Of a DNA stretch of 64,000 nucleotides, positions 8,812-17,114 are shown piece after piece. The translations under genes were made by a program, and so were the position numbers. Numbering within the stretch: the first letter of the stretch is position 1; the number at the start of each line of letters is the position of its first letter. This DNA comes from Myxococcales bacterium (lineage in GTDB: Bacteria > Myxococcota > Bradymonadia > UBA7976 > UBA1532): contig JACKDM010000022.1 in the NCBI GenBank assembly GCA_020633515.1, forward strand, positions 10,345 to 74,344, read 5' to 3'. Below the pieces are notes generated by a model. That model worked only from the letters and a program-made list of their open reading frames with translations, had not been told where the DNA came from and did no database searches.

Positions 8812-10557
8812 ATGACCCGCCCTGCTGCGCTCGCCGTCCCCCTCGCGCTGCTCCTCGCCGCCGCCGCGCACGCTGCGCCGCGGGCGGTGCGGGTGGTGGT
8901 CGACGGGCCGTCCGATTCGAAGCCGACGGCGACCGCGTTGCACGCCCTCCTCGCCGGGCTCGGCGCGGTGCAGGCGGCGGGGGCGGTCGAGGTCGGGCTC
9001 TCGTTCGGCGAGCATCGCGGCGCGCCGTCGGCGCAGATGAGCGCGTGGCTCACCGACGCGGCGCGGTGGGGCAAGGGCGAGCACAAGTCGCGGCGGGTGA
9101 CCGCGGTGACCGAGGCGGACGAGGGGCGGTCGGCCGACGGGCACCTCGTGATCATCACGCCGCAGCCGCTCGACGCGGCGGCGCTCGGGGCGCTCGCGGG
9201 GCGGCGGGTGACGCTGCTCACCGATGGGCCGACGCCGCCGGCCTGCGCGGGTGATCCGCGCGCGGCGTGCCACACCGCGCCGCTGTCGGCCGATCCGCTC
9301 GGGGCGGCGGCGGTGGCGGTCGAGCGGGCGCTCGGGGCGGGGAGCGGCGTGTGGATCACGACCGCGGACGCGACGCTGACGGTGCCGCTCGCGACCCGGC
9401 ACCTGACCGTGATCGTGCCCGGCGCGGCGGCGCCGACGAGCGCGGCGCTCGGGGCGGGGCGGCCGCTGGTCGAGGGGGGGAGCGAGGTGGTGGCGGCGAC
9501 GGTGTGGACGCTGCCGCCGGCGGGGGCGCATCCGGTGGTGTTGCCGAAGGGGGTGAGCCGGGCGCTGGTGGTCGGGGTCGGGGCGCGGGTGGTGGTCGAC
9601 GAGTGCGCGCTCGCCGATGGTGACGCGGCGCGGTGGCGCTTCGACGGGCCGGGCCCGGGCTGGAGCCCGGCGCTCGGCGAGCGGCTGCGGTTCGCGGTCT
9701 CGGGGCTCGACGCGCTGGTCGCGCCGGCGGGGCCGGGGCGGGTCGAGATCCCGGCGGCGGTGGTCGGCGCCTATACGCTGACGCCGCTGTGGGTCGAGGG
9801 CGAGGCGCGGCGGCCGATCGGGGAGCCGGTGAGCTGTGTGGCGGCGGCGCGGCTGCGGCCGCGGGTGACGCTCTCGGCGCGCGCGGAGGATGGCGAGGTC
9901 GTGGTGGCGGCGACCTTCACCGGGGCCGATGAGCGGCCGCTGGCGGCGAAGGACGTGCTCGACGCGGGGCCGGTCGAGGCGCGGCTGGCGGGCGCGGTGG
10001 CGCGGCTGGTCCCGGCGGGTGAGGCGGCCGAGGCGCGGCTGCCGTTGCCGCCGGCGGGCGCCCACACGCTCGCGGTCTCGGCGCCGGCGAGCCGGGCGCT
10101 GGAGCTGACCGGGGCCGAGCTGACGGTGCAGGTGGGGCACGCGGGCGTGGGCGGCGGCGGGGCGTGGTGGCCGGGGATCGCGGCGGCGGCGCTGGTGGGG
10201 CTCGGCTTCCTCGGCGGGCCGGCGCTGATCGGCGGGCTGCGTCGCCGTCGGCCGGCGCCGCGGGGCACGCTCTCGATCGCGGTCGGCGGTTCGCCGGTGA
10301 TGGATCGGCGCCTCGGCCCGCAGACGGCGTGGCCGGCGCTGCTCGTCGGGGTGCGCGACATCCCGATCGCCGATGGCGAGGCGCTCGCGCGGGTCGAGGC
10401 GCGTTATGTGGGGCTGCGGCCGATGGTGGTCGCGACGGTGCTCGGCAAGCCGGACGCGGCGGGGCGCTGCGCGGTGCGCGAGGAGCGGTGCCCGCTCGAA
10501 GAGGCGCGGCCGTTCGTGTTCTCCAACGTGCGGGTCGAGTTCGTTGAAGAAGGGTGA
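8812..10557 (+). CDS. Single-pass membrane protein of unknown function upstream of the atypical kinase
   Basis: 581 residues. A clear signal peptide (MTRPAALAVPLALLLAAAAHA) is followed by about 400 residues of alternating alpha/beta sequence. Elements such as HLVIITPQPLD and RRVTLLTDGPTP look like the strands of a VWA/Rossmann-type fold, but the DxSxS metal site of true VWA domains is absent. A membrane helix near residues 443-465 (WWPGIAAAALVGLGFLGGPA) is followed by RRRR and a cytosolic C-terminal domain of about 110 residues. It starts 11 nt after the preceding stop with GGAG as ribosome-binding site and ends 10 nt before the kinase gene, which argues for an operon. I do not recognise the family; the VWA-like reading is an inference. 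Confidence 0.75.
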   Translation: MTRPAALAVPLALLLAAAAHAAPRAVRVVVDGPSDSKPTATALHALLAGLGAVQAAGAVEVGLSFGEHRGAPSAQMSAWLTDAARWGKGEHKSRRVTAVTEADEGRSADGHLVIITPQPLDAAALGALAGRRVTLLTDGPTPPACAGDPRAACHTAPLSADPLGAAAVAVERALGAGSGVWITTADATLTVPLATRHLTVIVPGAAAPTSAALGAGRPLVEGGSEVVAATVWTLPPAGAHPVVLPKGVSRALVVGVGARVVVDECALADGDAARWRFDGPGPGWSPALGERLRFAVSGLDALVAPAGPGRVEIPAAVVGAYTLTPLWVEGEARRPIGEPVSCVAAARLRPRVTLSARAEDGEVVVAATFTGADERPLAAKDVLDAGPVEARLAGAVARLVPAGEAAEARLPLPPAGAHTLAVSAPASRALELTGAELTVQVGHAGVGGGGAWWPGIAAAALVGLGFLGGPALIGGLRRRRPAPRGTLSIAVGGSPVMDRRLGPQTAWPALLVGVRDIPIADGEALARVEARYVGLRPMVVATVLGKPDAAGRCAVREERCPLEEARPFVFSNVRVEFVEEG

Positions 10558-10567
10558 CGCCATCGAG

Positions 10568-13066
10568 ATGGAGGGCACCCGCTTCGAGCGCGTCGAGCTG
10601 CTCGGGGCGGGGCGCACGGCGGATGTCTTCCTCGTGCGGTCGCGCGGCGGGGCCGAGCGGGTCGTCAAGGCGCTGCGCGACCCGGAGCGGGCGGCGATCA
10701 CGCCGGCGGTGTTCCTCGAAGAGGCCGACGTGCTCGATCGGCTGCGGGCGATCGACGCGCGGCACGGGCGCGAGGGGCGGGCGTCGCACTTCCCGGCGGT
10801 GTACCTGCGCGACGCCGAGCGCTGCCTCTTCGCGATGGAGCGGGCGGCGGGGCGCTCGCTCGCCGAGATCGTCGGGCGCACGGTGCTCTCGATCGAGCAG
10901 TGCCTCTCGGTCGCGATCCAGCTCGGGGAGGCGCTCGAGGTCGCGATCGAGGCGGGGGTCTACAACGCCGATCTCAAGCTCGACTCGGTGATCTGGGCGC
11001 CGAAGGCCGATCGGCTGATGGTGATCGACTGGAACGTGCACCGCCCGTGGCCGCCGGAGGGGCGGGGCGACTGGTTCGATCCCTACACGGCGATGGTCGC
11101 CGAGGTGCTCGACCGGCTGCTGCTCGACCTGTATGGCGAGGCGCGCGAAGAGGAGCCGGACTGGTCGCGGCCGTTCAAGCGGGCGCCGCGGCGCTGGTCG
11201 GAGTCGCTGCGGGTGTTCCAGCTCCTGTTCACCGAGATGCTGGCCGAGCCGGCGCGGTGGAGCGTGGCCGAGCTGGGGCGGCGGCTGCGGCGGATCGAGG
11301 CGGCGCTGAGCGGGGAGCCGGAGGCGCTGCTGCGGTCGCTGGTCGAGGGGCTGGTCGCGGCGCGGGGCGAGGCGGCGGGGCGGGTCGGGCGGCTCGACGA
11401 GGCGCTGGCGTTCGCGGAGCTGGCGGCCAACGCGCGGCATCCGGGGGTCGTCTTCCGGGCGCGGGAGCTGATCGGGCAGGCGGTGGATCTGCTGGGGGGC
11501 GACGCCGAGGCGATCGAGACGCTGCGGCGGGCGGTGCGGGGCGAGGGGCGTGAGATCCACGTGCCGCCGGGGGACGCGGTCGAGCTGCTGCGGCTGAAGC
11601 GGATGGCGCACGCGGGGCACGCGGTCCTCGGCGCGGCGGATGAGCTGCGGCGGGTGGCCGAGAGCTACGAGCACCTGCGCTGGCAGACGGCGAGCGCGGC
11701 GCTCGACGAGCTGCTGCGGCGGTTCGCGGGGCAGGAGACGCTCGTCGAGGAGCTGACGCCGCTGGCCGATGAGGCGGCGGGGCTGTGGCGCTGCGCGACG
11801 GGGCTGAAGTACCTGGGCGACGCGACGGCGTTCGAGGTGCCCGACGGCACGATGCACGGCTTCGACCCCGAGGCGCTGCGCGCGCTGGAGGCCGAGCGGG
11901 TGCAGGCGTTCGATCAGGCGGCCGAGCACATCGAGGCGGGGGTGGAGCGGCTGCGGCGGGTGCCGTGGTTCCCGGCGCTGACGGCGCGGTTCCCCGAGAT
12001 CGACACGGTCGCGGGGCAGATCCGCGCCGAGGCGGCGGCGGCGCGCGCGGCGCTCGCGGCGCGGGTGGCGCGGCAGCGGGCGGCGGCGGGCAGGGCGGCG
12101 CGCCGCTGGCGACTGCGGAGGCGAGCGCGGCGGCGAGCGGGAGGGGCGGGACGCGGCGGTGAGCGGGCGCGCGGCGCGGGGGCACGCGGCGCGGGATGGG
12201 GCGCGAGAGAGCAGGGCGCACGCGGCGGTGGTGACGGGGCGCGCGAGCGGCGGGCGCACGCGGCGGCGGTGACAGGGGGCGCGCGCGAGCAGCGGGCGCA
12301 CGCGGCGGTGGTGACAGGGCGCGCGCGAGCGGCGGGGACGCGACGGTCGGGCGGCCGGCGCGGCTGGCGACGCCGGCTGTCGCGGGCGCTGCGGCGTCGG
12401 GTGAGCCGCCGCGCCGGGGCGCGGGCGGCGCGCGGAGGGGGGGGGCGCTCGGGGGGGGCGGGCCTCGGCGGGGCGGGCGTTGACGACGCCGTCGGCGCGG
12501 GGGCCGCGGGGCCGGGGTGGGCGGCGGCCGAGTGGGGCGGCGACGGGGTCGACGCGGCGCCCGAAGTCGCGGCGCCCCGGCGGGGCGGAGGCGCGGTGGT
12601 CGCGCTGCTCTTCGTGGCCGGGCTCGTCTTCGCGGGGTGGTGGCTGTGGCCCCGCGGCGGCCCGGCGGGCTCGGCGACCGCCGACGCCGAGGCCGACGCG
12701 GCGCGGATTCGGCTCGGAACGGGGATGCAGGCGCCGCCCGCGCCGGCGCAGGGCGCCGGGGCCACCGCGGGTGATGGCGGGCCGCCGCTCGCGCCGAGCG
12801 TCGACGCCGGCCTCGACGCGCACGTCGTCGCGCCGGTCGACGCCGAGAGGCCGCGGCCACGCGACGCGCGCCGTCCGTCACCGCGGCGGGACAAGGGCGT
12901 CGACCGGCCGAGGCCGGGGCCGCGGAAGCGGGATCAGGGCACGCCACGGCCCAAGAAGCGGGACCAGGGCACGCCCGGCCCCCGGCGGCGGGACGCGGGC
13001 GTCGACCCGCCGCCCCGACCGGACGCGGCGCCGCCTCGACACACGCCAGACCCCATCCCATGGTAG
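10568..13066 (+). CDS. Atypical Ser/Thr kinase-like protein with low-complexity region and membrane helix
   Basis: 832 residues. The N-terminal kinase fold has a Gly-rich loop (LGAGRTADVF, 12-21), Lys34 (RVVKAL), a catalytic-loop equivalent NADLKLDS (133-140) and DWN (154-156) in place of DFG. The catalytic Asp135 and Lys137, and the metal-binding Asp154, are kept; the HRD His/Arg and the loop Asn (now Ser) are not. Residues 200-500 are helical. About 500-670 is an Arg/Gly/Ala low-complexity region encoded by a degenerate 40-bp repeat. A membrane helix (VVALLFVAGLVFAGWWLW) follows near 680, and the tail carries repeated KRDQGTP-like units. Probably a membrane-anchored divergent kinase or pseudokinase; an in-frame TTG at 10544 is an alternative start. 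Confidence 0.8.
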   Translation: MEGTRFERVELLGAGRTADVFLVRSRGGAERVVKALRDPERAAITPAVFLEEADVLDRLRAIDARHGREGRASHFPAVYLRDAERCLFAMERAAGRSLAEIVGRTVLSIEQCLSVAIQLGEALEVAIEAGVYNADLKLDSVIWAPKADRLMVIDWNVHRPWPPEGRGDWFDPYTAMVAEVLDRLLLDLYGEAREEEPDWSRPFKRAPRRWSESLRVFQLLFTEMLAEPARWSVAELGRRLRRIEAALSGEPEALLRSLVEGLVAARGEAAGRVGRLDEALAFAELAANARHPGVVFRARELIGQAVDLLGGDAEAIETLRRAVRGEGREIHVPPGDAVELLRLKRMAHAGHAVLGAADELRRVAESYEHLRWQTASAALDELLRRFAGQETLVEELTPLADEAAGLWRCATGLKYLGDATAFEVPDGTMHGFDPEALRALEAERVQAFDQAAEHIEAGVERLRRVPWFPALTARFPEIDTVAGQIRAEAAAARAALAARVARQRAAAGRAARRWRLRRRARRRAGGAGRGGERARGAGARGAGWGAREQGARGGGDGARERRAHAAAVTGGAREQRAHAAVVTGRARAAGTRRSGGRRGWRRRLSRALRRRVSRRAGARAARGGGGRSGGAGLGGAGVDDAVGAGAAGPGWAAAEWGGDGVDAAPEVAAPRRGGGAVVALLFVAGLVFAGWWLWPRGGPAGSATADAEADAARIRLGTGMQAPPAPAQGAGATAGDGGPPLAPSVDAGLDAHVVAPVDAERPRPRDARRPSPRRDKGVDRPRPGPRKRDQGTPRPKKRDQGTPGPRRRDAGVDPPPRPDAAPPRHTPDPIPW
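12214..12333 (+). repeat. Degenerate tandem repeat, three units of 38-42 bp
   Basis: Three consecutive units begin with gggcgcacgcggcgg (at 12214, 12252 and 12294) and measure 38, 42 and 40 bp. They lie inside the low-complexity part of the atypical kinase gene. Because the unit lengths are not multiples of three, each unit is read in a shifted frame, yet no stop codon arises. Confidence 0.75.
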
Positions 13067-13080
13067 CCGAGCGATCAACT

Positions 13081-13100
13081 GCGGCGCGCCGGGGCGCCGC
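13081..13100 (+). promoter_or_regulatory. GC-rich hairpin in the leader between kinase and coiled-coil gene
   Basis: A perfect 7-bp inverted repeat (GCGGCGC / GCGCCGC, 6-nt loop) lies in the 49-nt gap between the kinase stop and the next ATG, 15 nt upstream of that ATG. There is no T-tract, so it is not a classic terminator; it might tune expression of the downstream gene. Chance formation is plausible at this GC content. Confidence 0.35.
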
Positions 13101-13115
13101 CGGGAGACAGGGCAC

Positions 13116-16100
13116 ATGAACGGACGATGCGAAGAGTGCGGCAACCCCCTCCCCGCAGGCGCGGACGGTGAGGCGCGCTGCACGGCCTGCGAGCGCACGC
13201 TCGCGCTCCCCGCCAGCGCGCTCGGGGAGGGTCCGCCGCCCACGCTCGAGCTCGGGCAGCCACCCAGGACCGGCCCGCTCTTCCCCCGCGGGCGGCCGGC
13301 GTTCCCCGACAAGCCGCAGCGCCTCACCCTGCCCCAGCCCGGTCGCGCGCTCGCCCCCGTCTTCCCGACGCGTCGGCCCACCGAGGACGACACCGCGCTC
13401 GACCGCACCCAGGAGTCGAAGGTCGACGGCGCCGCCCCCGAGCGCGTCGACCGGATCGAGGTCGCCGAGGCGCTCGCCCGCCTCGACAGCCAGCTCGGCC
13501 CCGAGTGGACTGATCTGCTCGCCGCCGACGACTTCCCCGCGCTGCTCGTCAAGCTCGAGCGCGCCCGCCGCATCATGCCCGGCCCGGCCGTCGACGACGC
13601 CGTCCGCCGGGTCCGCGCCGGCCAGCGCGGCCGGATCGCCGAGGCGCTCGCCGAGTTCGACGTGCGCATCAAGGCCGACGAGCTCGAACAGGCCGACGCC
13701 GTGCTCGGCCGCGTCCGCCGCATGGCCGACGACACCGACGCCGTCGACCGCGCGACCGCCGTGCTCGCCCGCGCCTGGGACGACCGCCACGCCACCGAAG
13801 AAGGCCGCCTCAAGCTCGACCGCGCCCGCGAGCTCGCCGCGCCCCCGCACCCGCCGCGCCGGCTCAAGCAGGCGCTCAAGCTCTACGAAGACCTGCTCCG
13901 CCGCCTCGACCGCTACGTCGGCCTGCGCCCCGCCTACGAGCTCATCAAGGCCGAGCGCGACGAGGTCGAGCGGCTCGTCAAGGCCGCCGACCAGAAGGAG
14001 TCGCAGCGCGCCACCGCCATCGCGATCGGCCGCATCGACGTGCTCGTCGCGACCCTCGCCGACTACACCGAGGCCAAGGCGAGCGGCCGGCTCGAAGAGG
14101 ACTACGCGCAGGCCCGCATCGAGGAGATCGAGCACGAGATCGGCGAGAAGCTCGCCGCCAAGGTCGACGAGTTCCTCCAAGACGCCGACGAGATCGCGCA
14201 GAACCCGCGCGACGCCCACATCGCGCTCGAGCGGCTTCGCGAGCACGAGCGGCTGTGGCACTACCTGCCGCCGGCGCGCCGCGGCGAGGTCGAGCGCCGC
14301 GCCGAGAGCCTCGTGGCGCTGATCCGGCGCCGCGACGAGGTGATCGCGCGCTGCGAGGCGGCGACCGCGCTCATCGAGAAGGGCGAGTACGTCGCCGCGA
14401 TCCGCCAGCTCGCCATCCAGCGCGAGTTGCATCAGTCGCTCCAGATCGACGTGCGCCGCCCGCTCGAAGTGGCCGTCGCCGCGCTCGAGCAGCGCCTCGA
14501 ACGCCGCCTCGACGGCCTCGCCGCGCTCTTCGCCGACCCCTACATCGGCGACGCCGACCTCGACCGGGTGCAGCGCAGCGCCGCCGAGCTGCGCGAGCAG
14601 GTCGAGCCGGTCGCCACCCATGTCCCGAGCCTCGCCGCGTTGCAGGCCCGCGCCGCCGAGGTCGAGCGCGACGCCCGCCGCCTGCGCGGTGAGCTCGCCC
14701 GCTGCGACCGCGAGCTCGATCGGGTGCGCGCGCTCCTCGACGACGGCCAGATCGCGCGCGCCCGCCGCCTCATCGAGCGCCTCGACGAGTCCATCCCGCC
14801 GCAGCGTCGCGCCGATGTGACCGATCTCAAAGACGATCTCGACCTCGTCATCCGCGAGGACGAGGTCGAGGGCCGCCTGCACGTGCTCGCGCTGCAAGAC
14901 CCCGACGCCGCGCTCGCCTGGGCCGAGCGGCACCCCGACAACCCGGCCTGCCGCCAGTATCGGCTGCACGCGAACGCCGCCGGCCTGCTCGACGAGATCC
15001 GCGAGGCCGAGCTGCGCGGCGAGCACGAGAAGGCGCTGATGCTCGCGACGCGCCTCGCCGACCAGCCGCCGCCGGCGCTCGAGGGCCACGTCGAGGCCGT
15101 CGTGCGCCACCTCGAGCGGGTGATCCGCGACCGCGCCGAGGTGCGTCGCCGGATCGGCATCCTGCGCGACGCGCGCGGCGCGGGGCGGCTCGGCGAGGCG
15201 CTCGGGCTCTTCGAAGGCGAGCTGACCGTGCCCGCCGATCTCGCCGGCGAGTGGCAGACGCTGCGCGAGGAGGCGCTGCGGGTCGACGCCGCGCGCTTGC
15301 AGGCCGAGGTCGAGGCGGCGCTCGCCGAGGCGCGGCGCGGCCGCGAGGCGTGGCAGGCGGCCGGCTGGCCCGACGACGACATCCTCGCCCCGCCGGGCAG
15401 CGACGCCGATCCGGCCGCGACCCGCGCCCACATCGACGACGCGCTGCGGGCGCTCGAATCCGCCGCCTCGGCCGCCGCCGCGCTCGGCCGCCGGCGCCGG
15501 GCGGGCACGGTCGAGACGACGCTGCACGCCGTCGAGGTCGAGCAGCGCGTCTGCCGCGCCGAGGCCGCGCTCGCGCAGCACGACTTCGAGTCGGCCGACG
15601 CGATCCTCGGCGAGCCGGGCGACCCCGAAGACCCGCGCGTCGCCCGCGCCCGCGCCCGCCTCCGCCGCCTCGCGTTCGGCCGCCACTTCGCCCACGCCAT
15701 CGCCGCCGGCGAGCTCGCCGAGGCCCGCGAGCTCATCGAAGCCTACGGCGCCCGCTCGTCCGACGAGGTCCTCGTCGCCGGCCGCGTCTTCAACTGCGCG
15801 CAGTTCATCGCTCGTCAGGTCCTCGCCGCCAGCCAGCTCGGCGCGCGTGAGGCGGTCGGCGGGCTGCGCGAGGCCCACCGCGCCCACGCGCAGCTCGTCG
15901 CCGCCCACCCGCGCGCCCGCGTCGTGCTCCGCGGCCTGCGCGGCGAGCTCGACGAGGCGATGATCCGCGCGATCGACCAGCTCGGCGCCGCGCTCGACGC
16001 CGAGCCGCTCCCCGGCGCGATCGTCGAGCACCACCAGACCCTCGAAGCCCTCATCGAAGACGACGGCTTCACCGACGAGCGCCTCCGCCGCCGCCGCGTC

Positions 16101-17114
16101 GAGCTCGAACGCGACCTGCTGCGCACCGTGCGCGCCGATCTGGAGCACCTCGAGAGCAACACCGACCTCGAGATCCTCACCGTCGAGCAGATGCACGCCG
16201 TCGAGCGCCGCCTCGACCACCTCGTGCGCTTCCTCGCCGACGACGACCCGCAGCTCGAACGCTGCCGCCGCCGCGTCCGCCAGCACCGCACCACCCGCAT
16301 CCGCCGCCGCGAGGCCGAGCGCCGCCGCGACGCGCTCGTGCGTCAGGCCGTCGAGGAGCTGCGCGCCGACGCGCTCCACGAGGCGTGCGCGCTCGAACAG
16401 GACGGCCTCGTCGACGGCGACCTCGCCCGCCAGACCCTCGAACGCTGGCGCCGCGCCGAGCCGATCGTCGCCGCGCTCGAAGAGGCCATGGCCGCCCGCG
16501 CCTTCGACCGCCTCGCCCACCTCCTCGACGCGCTCGAACGCACCGAGTCACAGCCGCACATCGCCCGGCTCACCCTGCGCGACCCGTTCGAGGGCGACGA
16601 GCTCCCGGCCGGGATCTCCCGCCTCCGCGAGCTGTTGCCCCGCCTCGTCGCCCAGGACGAGGAGCTCGTCGCCCGCCGCGCGGAGGCGCTGCGCGCCATC
16701 GACGACCTCGTCACCCGGTTCCACGACGCGATCTGCCTCGTCGCCGCCGACGCCCCCGCCGCGCTCGACGCCGACCCGCAGTACCGCGCCTACCTCGACG
16801 GCGCCGTGCGCTGGGCCCACGAGCAGACCGCGACCCTCAGCGGTCGCCTCCGCGCCGCCGCCGCCGACGACGCCGAGGCGAGCGGGCTCGTCCGCCGCGT
16901 CGAAGCCCGCCTCCCGCCGGGTGATCCCCAAGCCCTCGCCCGCTTCCTCGACGCCCGCTTCCGCGCCTACCGCGCCGACCACCGCTTCGCGATGGCGTGC
17001 AGTCAGGCGCCGCTCTCGAGCCTCCGCCAGCACCGCGAGCAGCTCCTGCAGATCCGCGAGCGCTGGCGCGGCCTCCCCGACCTGCTCCGCCTCGTCGACG
17101 ACCTGCTCAGGTAG
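13116..17114 (+). CDS. Giant cytosolic zinc-ribbon / coiled-coil protein
   Basis: 1332 residues. The N-terminus has a treble-clef/zinc-ribbon pattern CxxC-x13-CxxC (Cys5, 8, 22, 25), then a Pro-rich linker to about residue 100. The remaining 1200 residues are almost entirely helical, Arg/Glu/Leu/Ala-rich, with heptad-like stretches and recurring units such as ALERLREHERLWHYLPP and DLDLVIREDEVEGRL that suggest a repeat solenoid or long coiled coil. No signal peptide, membrane helix or NTPase motif was found. It follows the atypical kinase gene by 49 nt and ends overlapping the convergent methyltransferase by 8 nt. Likely a scaffold or substrate of the kinase; that is inferred only from the operon. 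Confidence 0.78.
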   Translation: MNGRCEECGNPLPAGADGEARCTACERTLALPASALGEGPPPTLELGQPPRTGPLFPRGRPAFPDKPQRLTLPQPGRALAPVFPTRRPTEDDTALDRTQESKVDGAAPERVDRIEVAEALARLDSQLGPEWTDLLAADDFPALLVKLERARRIMPGPAVDDAVRRVRAGQRGRIAEALAEFDVRIKADELEQADAVLGRVRRMADDTDAVDRATAVLARAWDDRHATEEGRLKLDRARELAAPPHPPRRLKQALKLYEDLLRRLDRYVGLRPAYELIKAERDEVERLVKAADQKESQRATAIAIGRIDVLVATLADYTEAKASGRLEEDYAQARIEEIEHEIGEKLAAKVDEFLQDADEIAQNPRDAHIALERLREHERLWHYLPPARRGEVERRAESLVALIRRRDEVIARCEAATALIEKGEYVAAIRQLAIQRELHQSLQIDVRRPLEVAVAALEQRLERRLDGLAALFADPYIGDADLDRVQRSAAELREQVEPVATHVPSLAALQARAAEVERDARRLRGELARCDRELDRVRALLDDGQIARARRLIERLDESIPPQRRADVTDLKDDLDLVIREDEVEGRLHVLALQDPDAALAWAERHPDNPACRQYRLHANAAGLLDEIREAELRGEHEKALMLATRLADQPPPALEGHVEAVVRHLERVIRDRAEVRRRIGILRDARGAGRLGEALGLFEGELTVPADLAGEWQTLREEALRVDAARLQAEVEAALAEARRGREAWQAAGWPDDDILAPPGSDADPAATRAHIDDALRALESAASAAAALGRRRRAGTVETTLHAVEVEQRVCRAEAALAQHDFESADAILGEPGDPEDPRVARARARLRRLAFGRHFAHAIAAGELAEARELIEAYGARSSDEVLVAGRVFNCAQFIARQVLAASQLGAREAVGGLREAHRAHAQLVAAHPRARVVLRGLRGELDEAMIRAIDQLGAALDAEPLPGAIVEHHQTLEALIEDDGFTDERLRRRRVELERDLLRTVRADLEHLESNTDLEILTVEQMHAVERRLDHLVRFLADDDPQLERCRRRVRQHRTTRIRRREAERRRDALVRQAVEELRADALHEACALEQDGLVDGDLARQTLERWRRAEPIVAALEEAMAARAFDRLAHLLDALERTESQPHIARLTLRDPFEGDELPAGISRLRELLPRLVAQDEELVARRAEALRAIDDLVTRFHDAICLVAADAPAALDADPQYRAYLDGAVRWAHEQTATLSGRLRAAAADDAEASGLVRRVEARLPPGDPQALARFLDARFRAYRADHRFAMACSQAPLSSLRQHREQLLQIRERWRGLPDLLRLVDDLLR

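Noticed and set aside
8812..10557. Firm VWA-domain annotation for the membrane protein.
   Set aside because: Strand-like segments are suggestive, but the DxSxS and downstream metal-site residues are absent.
11229..16520. A 1763-codon minus-strand open frame across the kinase and coiled-coil genes.
   Set aside because: It is the antisense shadow of well-supported plus-strand genes and has no recognisable motif.
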